Assembly (NCBI GenBank): GCA_039698035.1
Contig: JBDKSW010000004.1
Location: forward strand, 310,001 to 374,000
Length of the DNA stretch: 64,000 bases
Direction: 5' to 3'
From: JAJFUI01 sp039698035
GTDB taxonomy: Bacteria; Planctomycetota; Planctomycetia; Pirellulales; Thermoguttaceae
The translations under genes were made by a program, and so were the position numbers. The first letter of the stretch is position 1, and the number at the start of each line of letters is the position of its first letter. Below, one piece after another: positions 27,741 to 39,286 of this stretch. Below the pieces are notes generated by a model. It was not told the DNA's origin, made no database searches, and saw only the letters and a program-made list of their open reading frames with translations.

Positions 27741-28043
27741 ATGACCTATCTGCGACCGCTCTGCCTCCACGTGAAGATCGCCCTGCCAACGCTCGCCGGT
27801 TGGTTGACCGTCGGTTCGGCCGCTTTTGCCCAAGCGTTCAAACAACCCCCGAAACCCGACGCCACGACCGGGACCGGCCCCTACGTCATGGCCTACATCC
27901 TGCTCATTTTGGCCATCGCGTTGGGCCTGGTGATCGTTTGTCGCTCGAGCAACCGTCGTGATCGGGCGCGCCCCGAAGGCTTCGTCGAAAAGTCGATGGT
28001 CGAACAAGAAGGCAAAAAGCCCGCGTCGAAAGGCAAAAAATAG
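27741..28043 (+). CDS. Small membrane protein of unknown function
   Basis: A 100-residue protein. It has an N-terminal signal-like hydrophobic segment (IALPTLAGWLTVGSAAFAQ), a short Pro/Thr-rich stretch, a clear membrane helix (YVMAYILLILAIALGLVIVC) and a basic cytoplasmic tail ending in Lys-rich GKKPASKGKK. It lies 3 bp before the M16 peptidase gene on the same strand, so the two are probably co-translated and may act together at the membrane (inference). GGAGG with TTTC (27716-27724) and AAGGAA lie upstream of the ATG. No known domain. Confidence 0.7.
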   Translation: MTYLRPLCLHVKIALPTLAGWLTVGSAAFAQAFKQPPKPDATTGTGPYVMAYILLILAIALGLVIVCRSSNRRDRARPEGFVEKSMVEQEGKKPASKGKK

Positions 28044-28046
28044 CCC

Positions 28047-30953
<2,907 letters not shown>

Positions 30954-31016
30954 TCGCTTGACCAAAATTCCTGACGCGCGGTCAACCCCCAGCGCCGCTT
31001 CACGGAAGACTTAGCC

Positions 31017-31589
31017 ATGCGAGTCCTCGGCATCTCCGGCAGCCCACGCCGAAACGGCAATACCGACATCCTCGTGCGCACGGCCCTCGACGGCCTGACG
31101 GCCGAGGGCGTCGAGACCGAGTTCCTGTCGCTGGCCGACCGGCCCGTGAAACCGTGCATCGCTTGCGGCGGTTGCTTCCAACAAGAAGAACCGCGTTGCA
31201 CCCTGAAAGACCCGGCGTTCGACGGCATTTTGGAAAAGTTCGCCGCTGCCGACGGCATCCTCGTCGGCTCGCCCGTGTACTTCGGTTCAGCTACGCCGCA
31301 GACGATGGCCCTGCTGGACCGCGTCGGCTACGTCGCCCGGCGTCATCCCGACCTGCTGCGTCGCAAGGTGGGCGCGGCGGTGGTGGTCGCGCGTCGGGCC
31401 GGCCAAAACTTCACCTTCGCGCAGCTCAACTACTTCTTCCTCATCGCCGAGATGATCGTCCCCGGCTCGAACTACTGGAACGTGGCCTTCGGCCGCGAGA
31501 TGGGCCAAGTCGAGAACGACGCCGAGGGGCTCGACACGGTCAAAACGCTCGCCCAGAACATGGCTTGGCTCCTCAAGAAGCTTGCGTAG
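31017..31589 (+). CDS. Flavodoxin-like NAD(P)H-dependent FMN reductase / iron-sulfur flavoprotein family
   Basis: A 190-residue protein with the flavodoxin-fold start MRVLGISGSPRRNGNTDILV, whose SPRxxGNT loop binds the FMN phosphate. CIACGGCFQQEEPRC follows at 44-58, with a cysteine arrangement like the iron-sulfur flavoprotein/multimeric flavodoxin group. GSPVYFGSATPQTMALLDRV is the second FMN-contact loop. It would act as a cytoplasmic electron-transfer or reductase protein; the substrate is not predictable. It stands 63 bp after the M16 gene on the same strand and is followed by a hairpin (31601-31621). Confidence 0.85.
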   Translation: MRVLGISGSPRRNGNTDILVRTALDGLTAEGVETEFLSLADRPVKPCIACGGCFQQEEPRCTLKDPAFDGILEKFAAADGILVGSPVYFGSATPQTMALLDRVGYVARRHPDLLRRKVGAAVVVARRAGQNFTFAQLNYFFLIAEMIVPGSNYWNVAFGREMGQVENDAEGLDTVKTLAQNMAWLLKKLA

Positions 31590-31939
31590 GACGCAGCGTG
31601 CCGTCGGCCGCCGGGCGACGGATCGACGTGGGCGCGGGCCGACGCCAACACGACTCGTGCGCGCGGCCACTCGAACGGGGTGTGCGGTCGGCGGCCAAGG
31701 CGAGCGTCCGAAGTGTCTGTGGCAAAACGACTTGCGGCGGCCGTATCGGCGTGCAATAAATCGCCGGCGAGTAAAGGCGGGCGCAAGTGCCTCCTGGGCG
31801 ACCTCCTCGGCGATGCGGCTTGTCCGATCGCCACGTCGGCCCTGGTTTCGCCCCAAAGGGTCATTCCGCTGCCAGGCAAAATCCGATAGAATCAATCGTT
31901 TGTCCCCGCTCAGGGTCGTTAGGCTGTTCGGAGAGTGTC
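31590..31939. other. 350-bp gap before rpmG; candidate position of a GC-skew switch
   Basis: No gene or RNA was recognised here. A terminator-like hairpin occupies the left end (31601-31621). A weak promoter TTCCGC-N17-TAGAAT (31864-31892) may serve rpmG. By eye the + strand changes from C-rich to G-rich across this gap (see findings). No DnaA-box cluster was found. Confidence 0.4.
31601..31621 (+). terminator. Terminator-like hairpin after the flavoprotein gene
   Basis: CCGTCG (31601-31606) pairs with CGACGG (31616-31621); an inner CC/GG pair past a G-G mismatch may extend it. It begins 12 bp after the stop codon. No T-tract. Confidence 0.4.
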
Positions 31940-32104
31940 ATGGCAAAGAATAAGAAGAAGGCGGAGTCCGTGTTCCTGGTCTGCAAAGAGACCGGCGACT
32001 ACAACTACACCCTGCGGAAGAAACCGGGCGGGGAAAAGCTGTCGCTCAAGAAGTACTGCCCCAAGCTTCGCAAGCATACCGAGCACACCGAGAAGAAGAA
32101 GTAA
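31940..32104 (+). CDS. rpmG: 50S ribosomal protein L33
   Basis: A 54-residue very basic protein that fits L33. Family features are GDYNYTLRKKPGGEKLSLKK and YCPKLRKHTEHTEKKK, including the terminal KHTxHxE. Only two of the four cysteines of the zinc-binding form remain (one in FLVCKE, one in KYCPK), so this is a partly degenerate, probably zinc-independent version. The ATG at 31940 gives the usual MAKNKKK start; upstream codons in frame are not conserved. A possible promoter lies at 31864-31892. Confidence 0.88.
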   Translation: MAKNKKKAESVFLVCKETGDYNYTLRKKPGGEKLSLKKYCPKLRKHTEHTEKKK

Positions 32105-32181
32105 GAGCAGCAGTCCGCGGTTGGCTTTCCGCTTCGCACAGCGCGAGGCGGACGGCAAATCGCCAAAGGCTCTCTGCCGCG

Positions 32182-33948
32182 ATGTCTAAGCGATGGCGGA
32201 TTCACCCGCATGACCCGGCCCGCATCGCGGACCTGCAGCGCGCTGCGGGCGTCCCGGCCGTCGTCGCCGAGTTGCTCCTCTGCCGTGGCATCACCGATCC
32301 GAGCGCGGTCGGCGACTTTCTCGAACCGAAGCTGACCGCCCTGCGCGATCCGGCGGGGCTGCCCGGTTGCTCGGCGGCCGCACAGCGGATTTGCGAAGCC
32401 ATCTCGGCCCGGCAGCCCATCGTCGTCTACGGCGACTACGACGTCGACGGCATCAGCGGCACGGCCCTCCTCTGGCTCTGCCTCAAACTGCTCGACGCCG
32501 ATGTCCGCTACTATATTCCCCATCGCGTCGACGAGGGCTACGGACTCAACGCCGAAGCCATCCGCACGTTGGCCGACGAGGGCACGAAGCTGATTGTCAC
32601 GGTCGATTGCGGCATCGCCGGCATCGCGGAAGCCGCGTTGGCTCGCGAGTTGGGCGTTGATCTGATCGTCACCGATCATCACGAGCCGTGTGCCCAGTTG
32701 CCCGCCGCCGTGGCCATCGTTCACCCGCGAATTCCTGAGGGGAGCTATCCGTTTGGCGGCCTGAGCGGTTCCGGTGTCGCGCTGAAGCTGGCCTGGGCCG
32801 TCTGTCAGCAGGCGAACGGCAGCCAGCGGGCCTCGCCGCGCATGAGGAACTTCCTCGTTCAGGCGGTGGGACTGGCCGCGCTCGGGACCATCGCCGACGT
32901 GGTGCCGCTGGTCGACGAAAACCGCGTCCTGGTGCGCCACGGCTTGGATAGCCTGGCCAACGCGCCAACCCTGGGCACGGCCACCCTGATGAGCCTGGCC
33001 AAAGTCGTTGCCCAGCGCTATCCGGACGGCAAGACGCGGCTATCGGCCGAGGACGTGGCCTTTCAGCTTGCCCCGCGCTTGAACGCGGCCGGCCGGCTTG
33101 GCCAACCGCAACTGGCCGTCGAGTTGCTGGTGACCGACCGGGCCGAGCGAGCCGCCGAGCTGGCCCAATACATCGATGGCCTGAACGCGACCCGACAGAC
33201 CATCGAGCGGAGCATCCAGTTGGCCGCGGCCAAGCAGGCCAAGGAGTTGTTCGACCCGGTGGACGATGCGGCCTTAGTGTTGGCCGATCACGGCTGGCAT
33301 CCGGGGGTGATCGGCATCGTAGCCGGGCGACTTGCCGACCGCTTCCATCGCCCGGTGGTGATGATCTCGTGGGACAAGTCGGGCATGCGCCCGGGGGTTG
33401 GTTCGGCGCGCAGTGTGCCGGGCTTCGATCTGCACGCGGCGTTGAGCGATTGCCGCGAGTTCCTGATCGCCCACGGCGGTCACGCGGCGGCGGCCGGGCT
33501 GCGGATCCAAGAGCCGCAACTCAACGGCTTCCGCACGGCGTTTTGCGAGGCGGCTGCCTCGCGGATCTCGGAGGCCGAGCGCGTGGCCGAGCTGTTCATC
33601 GATGTCGAGGCGCCGCTGAGCGCGTTCACCTTGGACACCGTTCGGCAGTTGGAACGTCTGGCCCCCTTTGGCCACGGCAACGTCCGGCCGCTTCTATGCA
33701 CGACCGGCGTGACGCTTTGCGGCCCGCCGAAACCGCTTGGCGCAAGCGGCCATCATCTGGCGATGAACGTCGCGCAGCACGGCGTTTCGCTCCGCGCGGT
33801 GGCTTTTGGCGGCGGCGATTGGGCCGACGAGTTGGCGGCCGTCACGGGCCCGCTCGACATCGCCTTCCGCCCAGTGATCAACGCTTTCCGCGGCCGCCAG
33901 AGTGTCGAGCTTCACATGGTCGATTGGCGCCCCACGGCGAGCACATGA
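32182..33948 (+). CDS. recJ: Single-stranded-DNA-specific exonuclease RecJ
   Basis: A 588-residue 5'-3' ssDNA exonuclease of the DHH superfamily. Catalytic motifs: VVYGDYDVDGISGTALL (D85, D87, D89), LIVTVDCG and IVTDHHEP. The C-terminal DHHA1 part has RPVVMISWDKSGMRPGVGSA with a Gly-rich loop and LIAHGGHAAAAGLRI, followed by an OB-fold region. RecJ degrades 5' ends in recombination and mismatch repair. The length matches the family (560-600). It starts 77 bp after rpmG. The gene looks intact. Confidence 0.94.
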   Translation: MSKRWRIHPHDPARIADLQRAAGVPAVVAELLLCRGITDPSAVGDFLEPKLTALRDPAGLPGCSAAAQRICEAISARQPIVVYGDYDVDGISGTALLWLCLKLLDADVRYYIPHRVDEGYGLNAEAIRTLADEGTKLIVTVDCGIAGIAEAALARELGVDLIVTDHHEPCAQLPAAVAIVHPRIPEGSYPFGGLSGSGVALKLAWAVCQQANGSQRASPRMRNFLVQAVGLAALGTIADVVPLVDENRVLVRHGLDSLANAPTLGTATLMSLAKVVAQRYPDGKTRLSAEDVAFQLAPRLNAAGRLGQPQLAVELLVTDRAERAAELAQYIDGLNATRQTIERSIQLAAAKQAKELFDPVDDAALVLADHGWHPGVIGIVAGRLADRFHRPVVMISWDKSGMRPGVGSARSVPGFDLHAALSDCREFLIAHGGHAAAAGLRIQEPQLNGFRTAFCEAAASRISEAERVAELFIDVEAPLSAFTLDTVRQLERLAPFGHGNVRPLLCTTGVTLCGPPKPLGASGHHLAMNVAQHGVSLRAVAFGGGDWADELAAVTGPLDIAFRPVINAFRGRQSVELHMVDWRPTAST

Positions 33949-34029
33949 CAGCGAAACAGCAGCACTTGGCGCGTTGGGATCGTCAAGGTACGATCAGAGC
34001 GCCCGGAGCCCAGCCGATCGGATACTCGT

Positions 34030-35403
34030 ATGCCTCGCCGTAATCTTGTCGTTTTGATGCTCGCGCTGCTGCTGACGGTCGTCTGCCGCATGTCCGGCGC
34101 GCCGCAAAGCCCGTACGCCCGCGTGCTGGACAACGCGATGGGCATCGTCAAACGTCAGTCGCTCGAACCGGTGACGGATCTGCAGCTTTTTGCCGGGGCC
34201 ATGCAGGGCATGCTCGACCAGTTGGACGAGAACTCGATGTACTTCGGGCCCGAGCAGAGCGACGAGTTTCGGGAGACGTTCGACCAGCAGTTCGCCGGCA
34301 TCGGGATTGTCGCGGCCCTCGATCCGGAAACAAAGCAGCTCCAAGTTCTCAGCCCGATCGTCGGTTCGCCCGCGTATCGGGCTGGCATCTTGGCTCGCGA
34401 CCGCATTCTCAAGATCGGCAAGACGAGCACGCAGGGCATGTCGCTCCAAGACGCCGTCGCCTCGTTGCGCGGCAAAGAGGGAGAGCCCGTTACGCTGACG
34501 GTCCAGCATGCGGGCGGCCAGGACTCCTTCGAGGTGACGCTGGTGCGCGAGATCATTCACGTTGCCACCGTGCTGGGCGACACGCTGAACCCGGACGGTT
34601 CGTGGAACTTCTTCCTCGAAGGCCACAATCGGATCGGCTATGTGCGAATTACCAGCTTCAGCGAGGACACGCCGCTCGAACTGGAGCGGGCGCTTCGGTG
34701 GTTGGCCGCCCAAGACATGCGCGGATTGGTCTTGGACCTGCGCAACGATCCGGGCGGGTATCTGAAGGCGGCCGTCCGTGTTTGCGACATGCTGGTGCCT
34801 TCGGGAGTCATCGTGACGACGCGCCACCGCGGCGGCCAGATCAGCGAGACTTACCGGGCCAGCGGCAAGGCCGAGTTCACCGATTTTCCAATCGCCGTTC
34901 TCGTCGATCAGAATACGGCCAGCGCGGCGGAAATCGTGGCCGCCTGCCTGCAAGACCATCATCGGGCGGTCGTTGTGGGCCAGCGCACTTTCGGGAAAGG
35001 CACCGTTCAGGAAGTCGTCGAGTTGCCGCCGGGCTGCGGCCTGATGAAGTTCACCTCGTCCAGTTACTGGCGACCCAGCGGCTTGGACATTCAACGTCCT
35101 CGCACCGCGTCCAAGGACCGAACCTGGGGCGTCTCGCCAGACAAGGGCTTCCAGGTCGAGCTAACCCAAGAGGAATCCAACCGCTGGCAGCAGTGGCGGC
35201 AATCGCGCGATGTCTTCCAGCCGCCCAAGAAGGCCGAGACGCCGCCGAAGGTCCCTGCGAAGACGGATGCGAGCGGGAAGAGCACATCGCCGGTCTACGT
35301 CGACGTTCAGCGTCGACGTGCGGTCGAGTACGTCGAAAAGCGGGCCGCCGAAAGCGAACAGGCGCCGGCCGATAAACCGTCTTCAGCCGCCGAGAAGCCG
35401 TAA
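34030..35403 (+). CDS. S41 family carboxy-terminal processing protease (CtpA-like)
   Basis: A 457-residue secreted or membrane-anchored protease. It has a hydrophobic N-terminal signal (LVVLMLALLLTVVC), a PDZ domain at about 85-175 (VLSPIVGSPAYRAGILARDR with ILKIG) and the S41 catalytic core. The Ser-Lys dyad is S298 in DQNTASAAEIV and K323 in QRTFGKGTVQ; DLRNDPGGYLKAA is the conserved substrate-site segment. Such proteases trim C-termini of envelope proteins. The tail is Lys/Pro/Ala-rich and probably disordered. It follows recJ by 81 bp and converges on the SpoU methylase gene with 25 bp between stops. Confidence 0.92.
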   Translation: MPRRNLVVLMLALLLTVVCRMSGAPQSPYARVLDNAMGIVKRQSLEPVTDLQLFAGAMQGMLDQLDENSMYFGPEQSDEFRETFDQQFAGIGIVAALDPETKQLQVLSPIVGSPAYRAGILARDRILKIGKTSTQGMSLQDAVASLRGKEGEPVTLTVQHAGGQDSFEVTLVREIIHVATVLGDTLNPDGSWNFFLEGHNRIGYVRITSFSEDTPLELERALRWLAAQDMRGLVLDLRNDPGGYLKAAVRVCDMLVPSGVIVTTRHRGGQISETYRASGKAEFTDFPIAVLVDQNTASAAEIVAACLQDHHRAVVVGQRTFGKGTVQEVVELPPGCGLMKFTSSSYWRPSGLDIQRPRTASKDRTWGVSPDKGFQVELTQEESNRWQQWRQSRDVFQPPKKAETPPKVPAKTDASGKSTSPVYVDVQRRRAVEYVEKRAAESEQAPADKPSSAAEKP

Positions 35404-35428
35404 GGCATGGTCCGACCCGGCGGCTGCT

Positions 35429-35929
35429 TCATCCGCGGGGATACTGCCGGCAGTACTCGTACAGGGCCATGGCCGTCGCCGTCGCCGCGTTGTGGGCAAA
35501 CGGTCGTCCGTAGACGGGGATCTCGACGGCACGGTCCAGGATCCGCAGAACGTCGTCGGTGATGCCGGCCCGCTCGTTGCCCACCACCAGGACGGTACGT
35601 TGCGGGAAGGCGAACTCGAAGATCGACACGGCGTCCGTCGTTTGCTCGAGCCCGACGATCTTGTACCCTTCGCCGCGCAGCCGTTCGAGCACCGGCGGGA
35701 GCGTGCGATGGATTTCGAGTTCCAGCGTTTCAGCCGAGTCCCGTGCGATCTTGCCGATCAGCTTGGCGTTGCCGGTGCAGATCATCCGCCGCACGCCGCA
35801 ACAGCCGGCCGTCCGGGCGATCCGGGACAGATTGACGTTGCTGTGCATTGGCGGGCATGCCAGCACGAGCTCTCGCGGCCGGTCGAGCGGCCAGGCCGGT
35901 TTGTGACGCTCTTGGACGAAGTCGGGCAT
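35429..35929 (-). CDS. SpoU/TrmH-family RNA 2'-O-methyltransferase
   Basis: A 166-residue methyltransferase from the ATG ending at 35929. SPOUT-fold motifs are visible: motif 1 in MHSNVNLSRIARTAGCCGV (Asn and Arg), motif 2 TVLVVGNERAGITDDVLRIL, and motif 3 EIPVYGRPFAHNAATATAMA (knot region with Asn). It probably 2'-O-methylates a tRNA or rRNA ribose using S-adenosylmethionine; the target cannot be assigned. The frame is open for 23 more codons upstream, but the sequence before MPDFVQERH is not family-like. It lies 79 bp after rlmN and may be the last gene of the dxr-rseP-rlmN group. Confidence 0.85.
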   Translation of the reverse strand: MPDFVQERHKPAWPLDRPRELVLACPPMHSNVNLSRIARTAGCCGVRRMICTGNAKLIGKIARDSAETLELEIHRTLPPVLERLRGEGYKIVGLEQTTDAVSIFEFAFPQRTVLVVGNERAGITDDVLRILDRAVEIPVYGRPFAHNAATATAMALYEYCRQYPRG

Positions 35930-36008
35930 TTCCGCTGGCCGATGGGGACGTTTTGGCGTCAAAGACTCTATTCTAGGGACCCCCGTTCGACACGACAATG
36001 CCGCGGCT

Positions 36009-37103
36009 CTAGGCGTTGCCCGAGTCGCGTCCGCTGCTGCGACGCAGTTGGCCGCAGGCCGCGCTGATTCGGTCGCCCTTGCGATAGCGAATGGCCACGT
36101 TCAGACCGCCTTCGGTCAGCAGCTTGGCAAATGTGGCGGTGACCGCGGGCGACGGTGTTCGGTAGGGAAGTCCTGGAATCGGATTGAACGGGATCAGGTT
36201 CACCAGCCCGGGTCTTCCGCGAAGCAAGCGGACCAGTTGCCTCGCGTGTTCCGGTTGGTCGTTGACGCCGGACAGCAACACATATTCAAAGGTCACACGC
36301 CGGCCGGTCAGCTCGAAGTATTCGTCGGCGGCGGCCATGATGGCGGCAACGCCAAACCCACGGTTGGCCGGGACCAGTCGGTTCCGCAAGGTGTCGTCGG
36401 CCGCATGGAGCGACACGGCCAGATGGTACTGGCAATTGTCGCGGGCCAAGCGGCGGATGCCATCGGGGAGTCCGACGGTCGAGATGGTAATGCGTCGGGC
36501 GCCGATGCCCAGCCCGTCGCGCCCCGTGGCTTCGTCCAGTGCGGTCAACAGGGCGTCGAGGTTGAGCGTTGGCTCGCCCATGCCCATGACGACGACGTGG
36601 CTGAGCCGCTCGGGCGTTTGGCCGGGGGGGTGCGGCGATTTGGTTTCGCTCGGTCCGCCAGTCTGGCTCAGAAGCCGCTGGAGTTGCAGCATCTGCTCGA
36701 CGATCTCGCCGGCCGTCAGGTTGCGGACGACGCCATCCATGCCTGTGGCGCAGAAAACGCAGCCCATCGCGCAGCCAACCTGGGTGCTGATGCAAGCCGT
36801 GCAATGCTCCTTATCGTCGCGGAGTAAAACGCACTCGATGCGTTGGCTGTCGCCGAGTTCGAGCAGCAGTTTTTCGGATCCGTCGGCCGCCCTGCGACAC
36901 TGGACAACGCTTGTCGTCCAGATTTGGAAGTCCTCGGCGAGCTGCTTGCGGAGGCTGGCCGGCAGGTCGGTCATCTCGTCGAAGTTGGCAGCCCGCTTCT
37001 GAAAAAGCCACTTGCGGACCTGGCCTGCTCGATAGGCTGGCAAGCCGTGTTGGACAAACCAATCGCGAAGTTGCGCCGGCGTTTGCTCGAAGATGGGGAT
37101 CAT
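36009..37103 (-). CDS. rlmN: 23S rRNA/tRNA adenine-C2 methyltransferase RlmN
   Basis: A 364-residue radical-SAM enzyme. The cluster motif is GCAMGCVFCATG (C111, C115, C118). VVVMGMGEPTLNLDALLTAL is the SAM-binding GEP motif. The C-terminal catalytic Cys is in RISAACGQL (C350). RlmN methylates A2503 of 23S rRNA and A37 of some tRNAs. A Gly/Pro/Ser-rich insertion (about 153-171) precedes the GEP motif and is not typical. The start MIPIFEQTPAQLRDWF matches the family N-terminus; the frame runs 219 codons further upstream as antisense-like sequence. It lies 74 bp downstream of rseP. Confidence 0.93.
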   Translation of the reverse strand: MIPIFEQTPAQLRDWFVQHGLPAYRAGQVRKWLFQKRAANFDEMTDLPASLRKQLAEDFQIWTTSVVQCRRAADGSEKLLLELGDSQRIECVLLRDDKEHCTACISTQVGCAMGCVFCATGMDGVVRNLTAGEIVEQMLQLQRLLSQTGGPSETKSPHPPGQTPERLSHVVVMGMGEPTLNLDALLTALDEATGRDGLGIGARRITISTVGLPDGIRRLARDNCQYHLAVSLHAADDTLRNRLVPANRGFGVAAIMAAADEYFELTGRRVTFEYVLLSGVNDQPEHARQLVRLLRGRPGLVNLIPFNPIPGLPYRTPSPAVTATFAKLLTEGGLNVAIRYRKGDRISAACGQLRRSSGRDSGNA

Positions 37104-37177
37104 GGTCTGGCGGGACGCCTTTTCAACGCTCGTCCCAAATGTCTTCGAGCGAGGCCGTTGCCGACGCGCGATGTCAT

Positions 37178-39286
37178 TTATCTTCGCGAGAAGGCGCCCA
37201 GATCGAGGCCCACGGCCCAGATCATCAGCGCCAACACGAGCGCAAGTCCAATGTAGCTGAGCACGACCTGAACGCTTTCGGGGGCTGGCTTGCCGCGGAT
37301 TCCTTCGTAGCACAGCAGCACGAAGTGGCCGCCGTCCAGCATCGGGATCGGCAAGAAGTTGATCACGGCCAGATTGGCGCTCAGGAGCGTCAGGAACAGC
37401 AGCAACTCGGCCGTTCCCTGGTCGGCATAGTGCAAGGCGACCTGGACGATTGTAACCGGGCCGGAGATGAGCCGCATCGAGACCTGATTGGTGCTCAATT
37501 TTTGCACGGTGCGATAGACCATCGTCACCGAGTCGAGCGTCTCGCGGCCGCCCAGTGCGAAGGCGTCGCCGAACGACCGGGCTTTCAGATCGAAGGTCAT
37601 CGGCTCGAAAACGAAGCCTCGGTTCGGATTGAACCAGTTGGCCGAATCGATCGGCGTCAGCGTTGCCGTCTTGGGTTCCTTCCAATGGTCGCGCGTGTAG
37701 GTCAGCTCGACCGTCGTGCCGGGCAAGCATTGCTGCAGCAGGGACATCAAGGCCGGCCACCAGGTGTCGTTGTCCGGGTCCATCGGCAGCATGGCGATTC
37801 CCTGGCCGAAGTCGGAATAACGGAGGGTCGCGTCCTTGGGTGGTTTGACCGTCGCCTTGACGATCCGATCACCCGACTGGATGCCGGCCTTCGCGGCCGG
37901 ACCGCCGGACGTGACGCCGTCCACCGTGGTCACGATCGAGTACGCAACGCCGAGGGACGAGACGCCAAACGAGCCCGTGACTCCGAGAGGAAGAGACAGA
38001 TCGACCGGTTGCCGGAGGCGGACCGCAATGCTCTTGTTCTCGAAATGGTCTTTGGTCGATGGCCGTCGAATAGTCAAAACGACGCGTTCCCCCGCGCGGC
38101 GATCGAGCCGATCGGGCAGCCGGATGGGATCGCCGACAGGGACGCCGTCGAGTTGGGAAATTTCGTCGCCCGGCTGGATGCCGGCGGCAGCCGCGGGCGA
38201 GCCTTGTTGGACGGCCGTGACGGGGCCCATTTTCATTGCCATGCCCAGGTCGCGCATCGGATTGGGGGCGACTGGAATCGTGATTCGCTCGGTCTTGCCG
38301 GTTGGCGCACCCTTGGCGTTCTTGATCGCTCGCTCGACGGTGACCTTGATCGTCTTGTCAGGCGTTCGAGCCAGTCTGGCTTCGATGGGGCCGTAGCTGT
38401 TGATGGGCGTATCGTCGAGCTGCACGATCGTGTCGCCGCACTCGAACGGGGGCTTTGCCTCGTTGGCCGGTGAACCGGGCGTCGTCGCATAGCACTCCTT
38501 GGCGATCCACGATTGCCGATCTCGGAGGAGCGACGTGGTGTAGCCGGGCCGGAGTCCGATCAAGAAGGCGCCCTTCGACCGGTTTGGCATGACCATCACG
38601 CTGAACGGTTCCCCAACGCCCGGCCGACGAACCAGCAGCTTGACGCCTTTTTCAGGGTCGATGTCACCCAGGGAGATGGCCCTTTGCAGGTCGCGGAACT
38701 GCCGCATGGGCTTGCCGGCGATTTCGAGAATTTCATCGTCTGGCCGCAAGCCAGCTTGCCAAGCTGGATCGCCGGACAGCGTTTCACCGACAGTGCATGG
38801 CGGCGTTGGCACGCCCATCCAGGGCGACACGGCCACGACGGCCATGAGGAACGCGAAGACGACGTTCATGATGACGCCGGCCGAGATGATGGCCATGCGC
38901 TTGGGTACGCTCATGGCCAGGAAGCTGCGCGGATCGTACAGCGGGCCAGCCTCCGACTTTTGGCCGTTGGCCTCGGTGTTCTGGCCGCTGTCCTTCTCTT
39001 TGGCCCGCTCGATCTCCTCTTTGAGCCTGCCCGGGTTGTCCTCCTGGCCGAGCATTTTGACGTAGCCGCCCAGTGGGAAGATGCCGATGCCGTATTCCGT
39101 CTCGCCGTAGCGGAACTTGCAGAACTTCAGCCCCCAGAAGTCGAAGCCCAGATAGAATTTCTCGCACTTCACGCCGCAAAGCTTGGCAACCAGGAAGTGG
39201 CCCAGTTCGTGGACGAAAATGACGAAGCCGAGGCCGACGGCCACCTTCAGGCTCAGTACGGTGTACCCGATGATATAGAACAGCAA
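37178..39286 (-). CDS. rseP: RseP-type site-2 protease (M50) with four PDZ-like segments
   Basis: A 702-residue intramembrane metalloprotease. HELGH (26-30) supplies zinc ligands and NFLPIPMLDGGH near the C-terminus provides the third. Between them are four PDZ-like segments, each with a GSPAxxAGxxxGDxI-type core: GDPAWQAGLRPDDEI, GSPANEAKPPFECGD, GSPAAAAGIQPGDEI and GGPAAKAGIQSGDRI. E. coli RseP has two PDZ domains in about 450 residues. RseP-type enzymes release anti-sigma factors or clear signal peptides. The start is a TTG 6 nt after AGGAGGT (39293-39299), inside the end of dxr. A polar SGQNTEANGQKSEAG insertion lies between the first membrane segment and PDZ 1. Confidence 0.92.
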   Translation of the reverse strand: MLFYIIGYTVLSLKVAVGLGFVIFVHELGHFLVAKLCGVKCEKFYLGFDFWGLKFCKFRYGETEYGIGIFPLGGYVKMLGQEDNPGRLKEEIERAKEKDSGQNTEANGQKSEAGPLYDPRSFLAMSVPKRMAIISAGVIMNVVFAFLMAVVAVSPWMGVPTPPCTVGETLSGDPAWQAGLRPDDEILEIAGKPMRQFRDLQRAISLGDIDPEKGVKLLVRRPGVGEPFSVMVMPNRSKGAFLIGLRPGYTTSLLRDRQSWIAKECYATTPGSPANEAKPPFECGDTIVQLDDTPINSYGPIEARLARTPDKTIKVTVERAIKNAKGAPTGKTERITIPVAPNPMRDLGMAMKMGPVTAVQQGSPAAAAGIQPGDEISQLDGVPVGDPIRLPDRLDRRAGERVVLTIRRPSTKDHFENKSIAVRLRQPVDLSLPLGVTGSFGVSSLGVAYSIVTTVDGVTSGGPAAKAGIQSGDRIVKATVKPPKDATLRYSDFGQGIAMLPMDPDNDTWWPALMSLLQQCLPGTTVELTYTRDHWKEPKTATLTPIDSANWFNPNRGFVFEPMTFDLKARSFGDAFALGGRETLDSVTMVYRTVQKLSTNQVSMRLISGPVTIVQVALHYADQGTAELLLFLTLLSANLAVINFLPIPMLDGGHFVLLCYEGIRGKPAPESVQVVLSYIGLALVLALMIWAVGLDLGAFSRR

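Noticed and set aside
26026..27789. 587-codon open frame opposite gyrB
   Set aside because: It mirrors codon positions of gyrB, has no recognisable domain, and conflicts with a certain gene.
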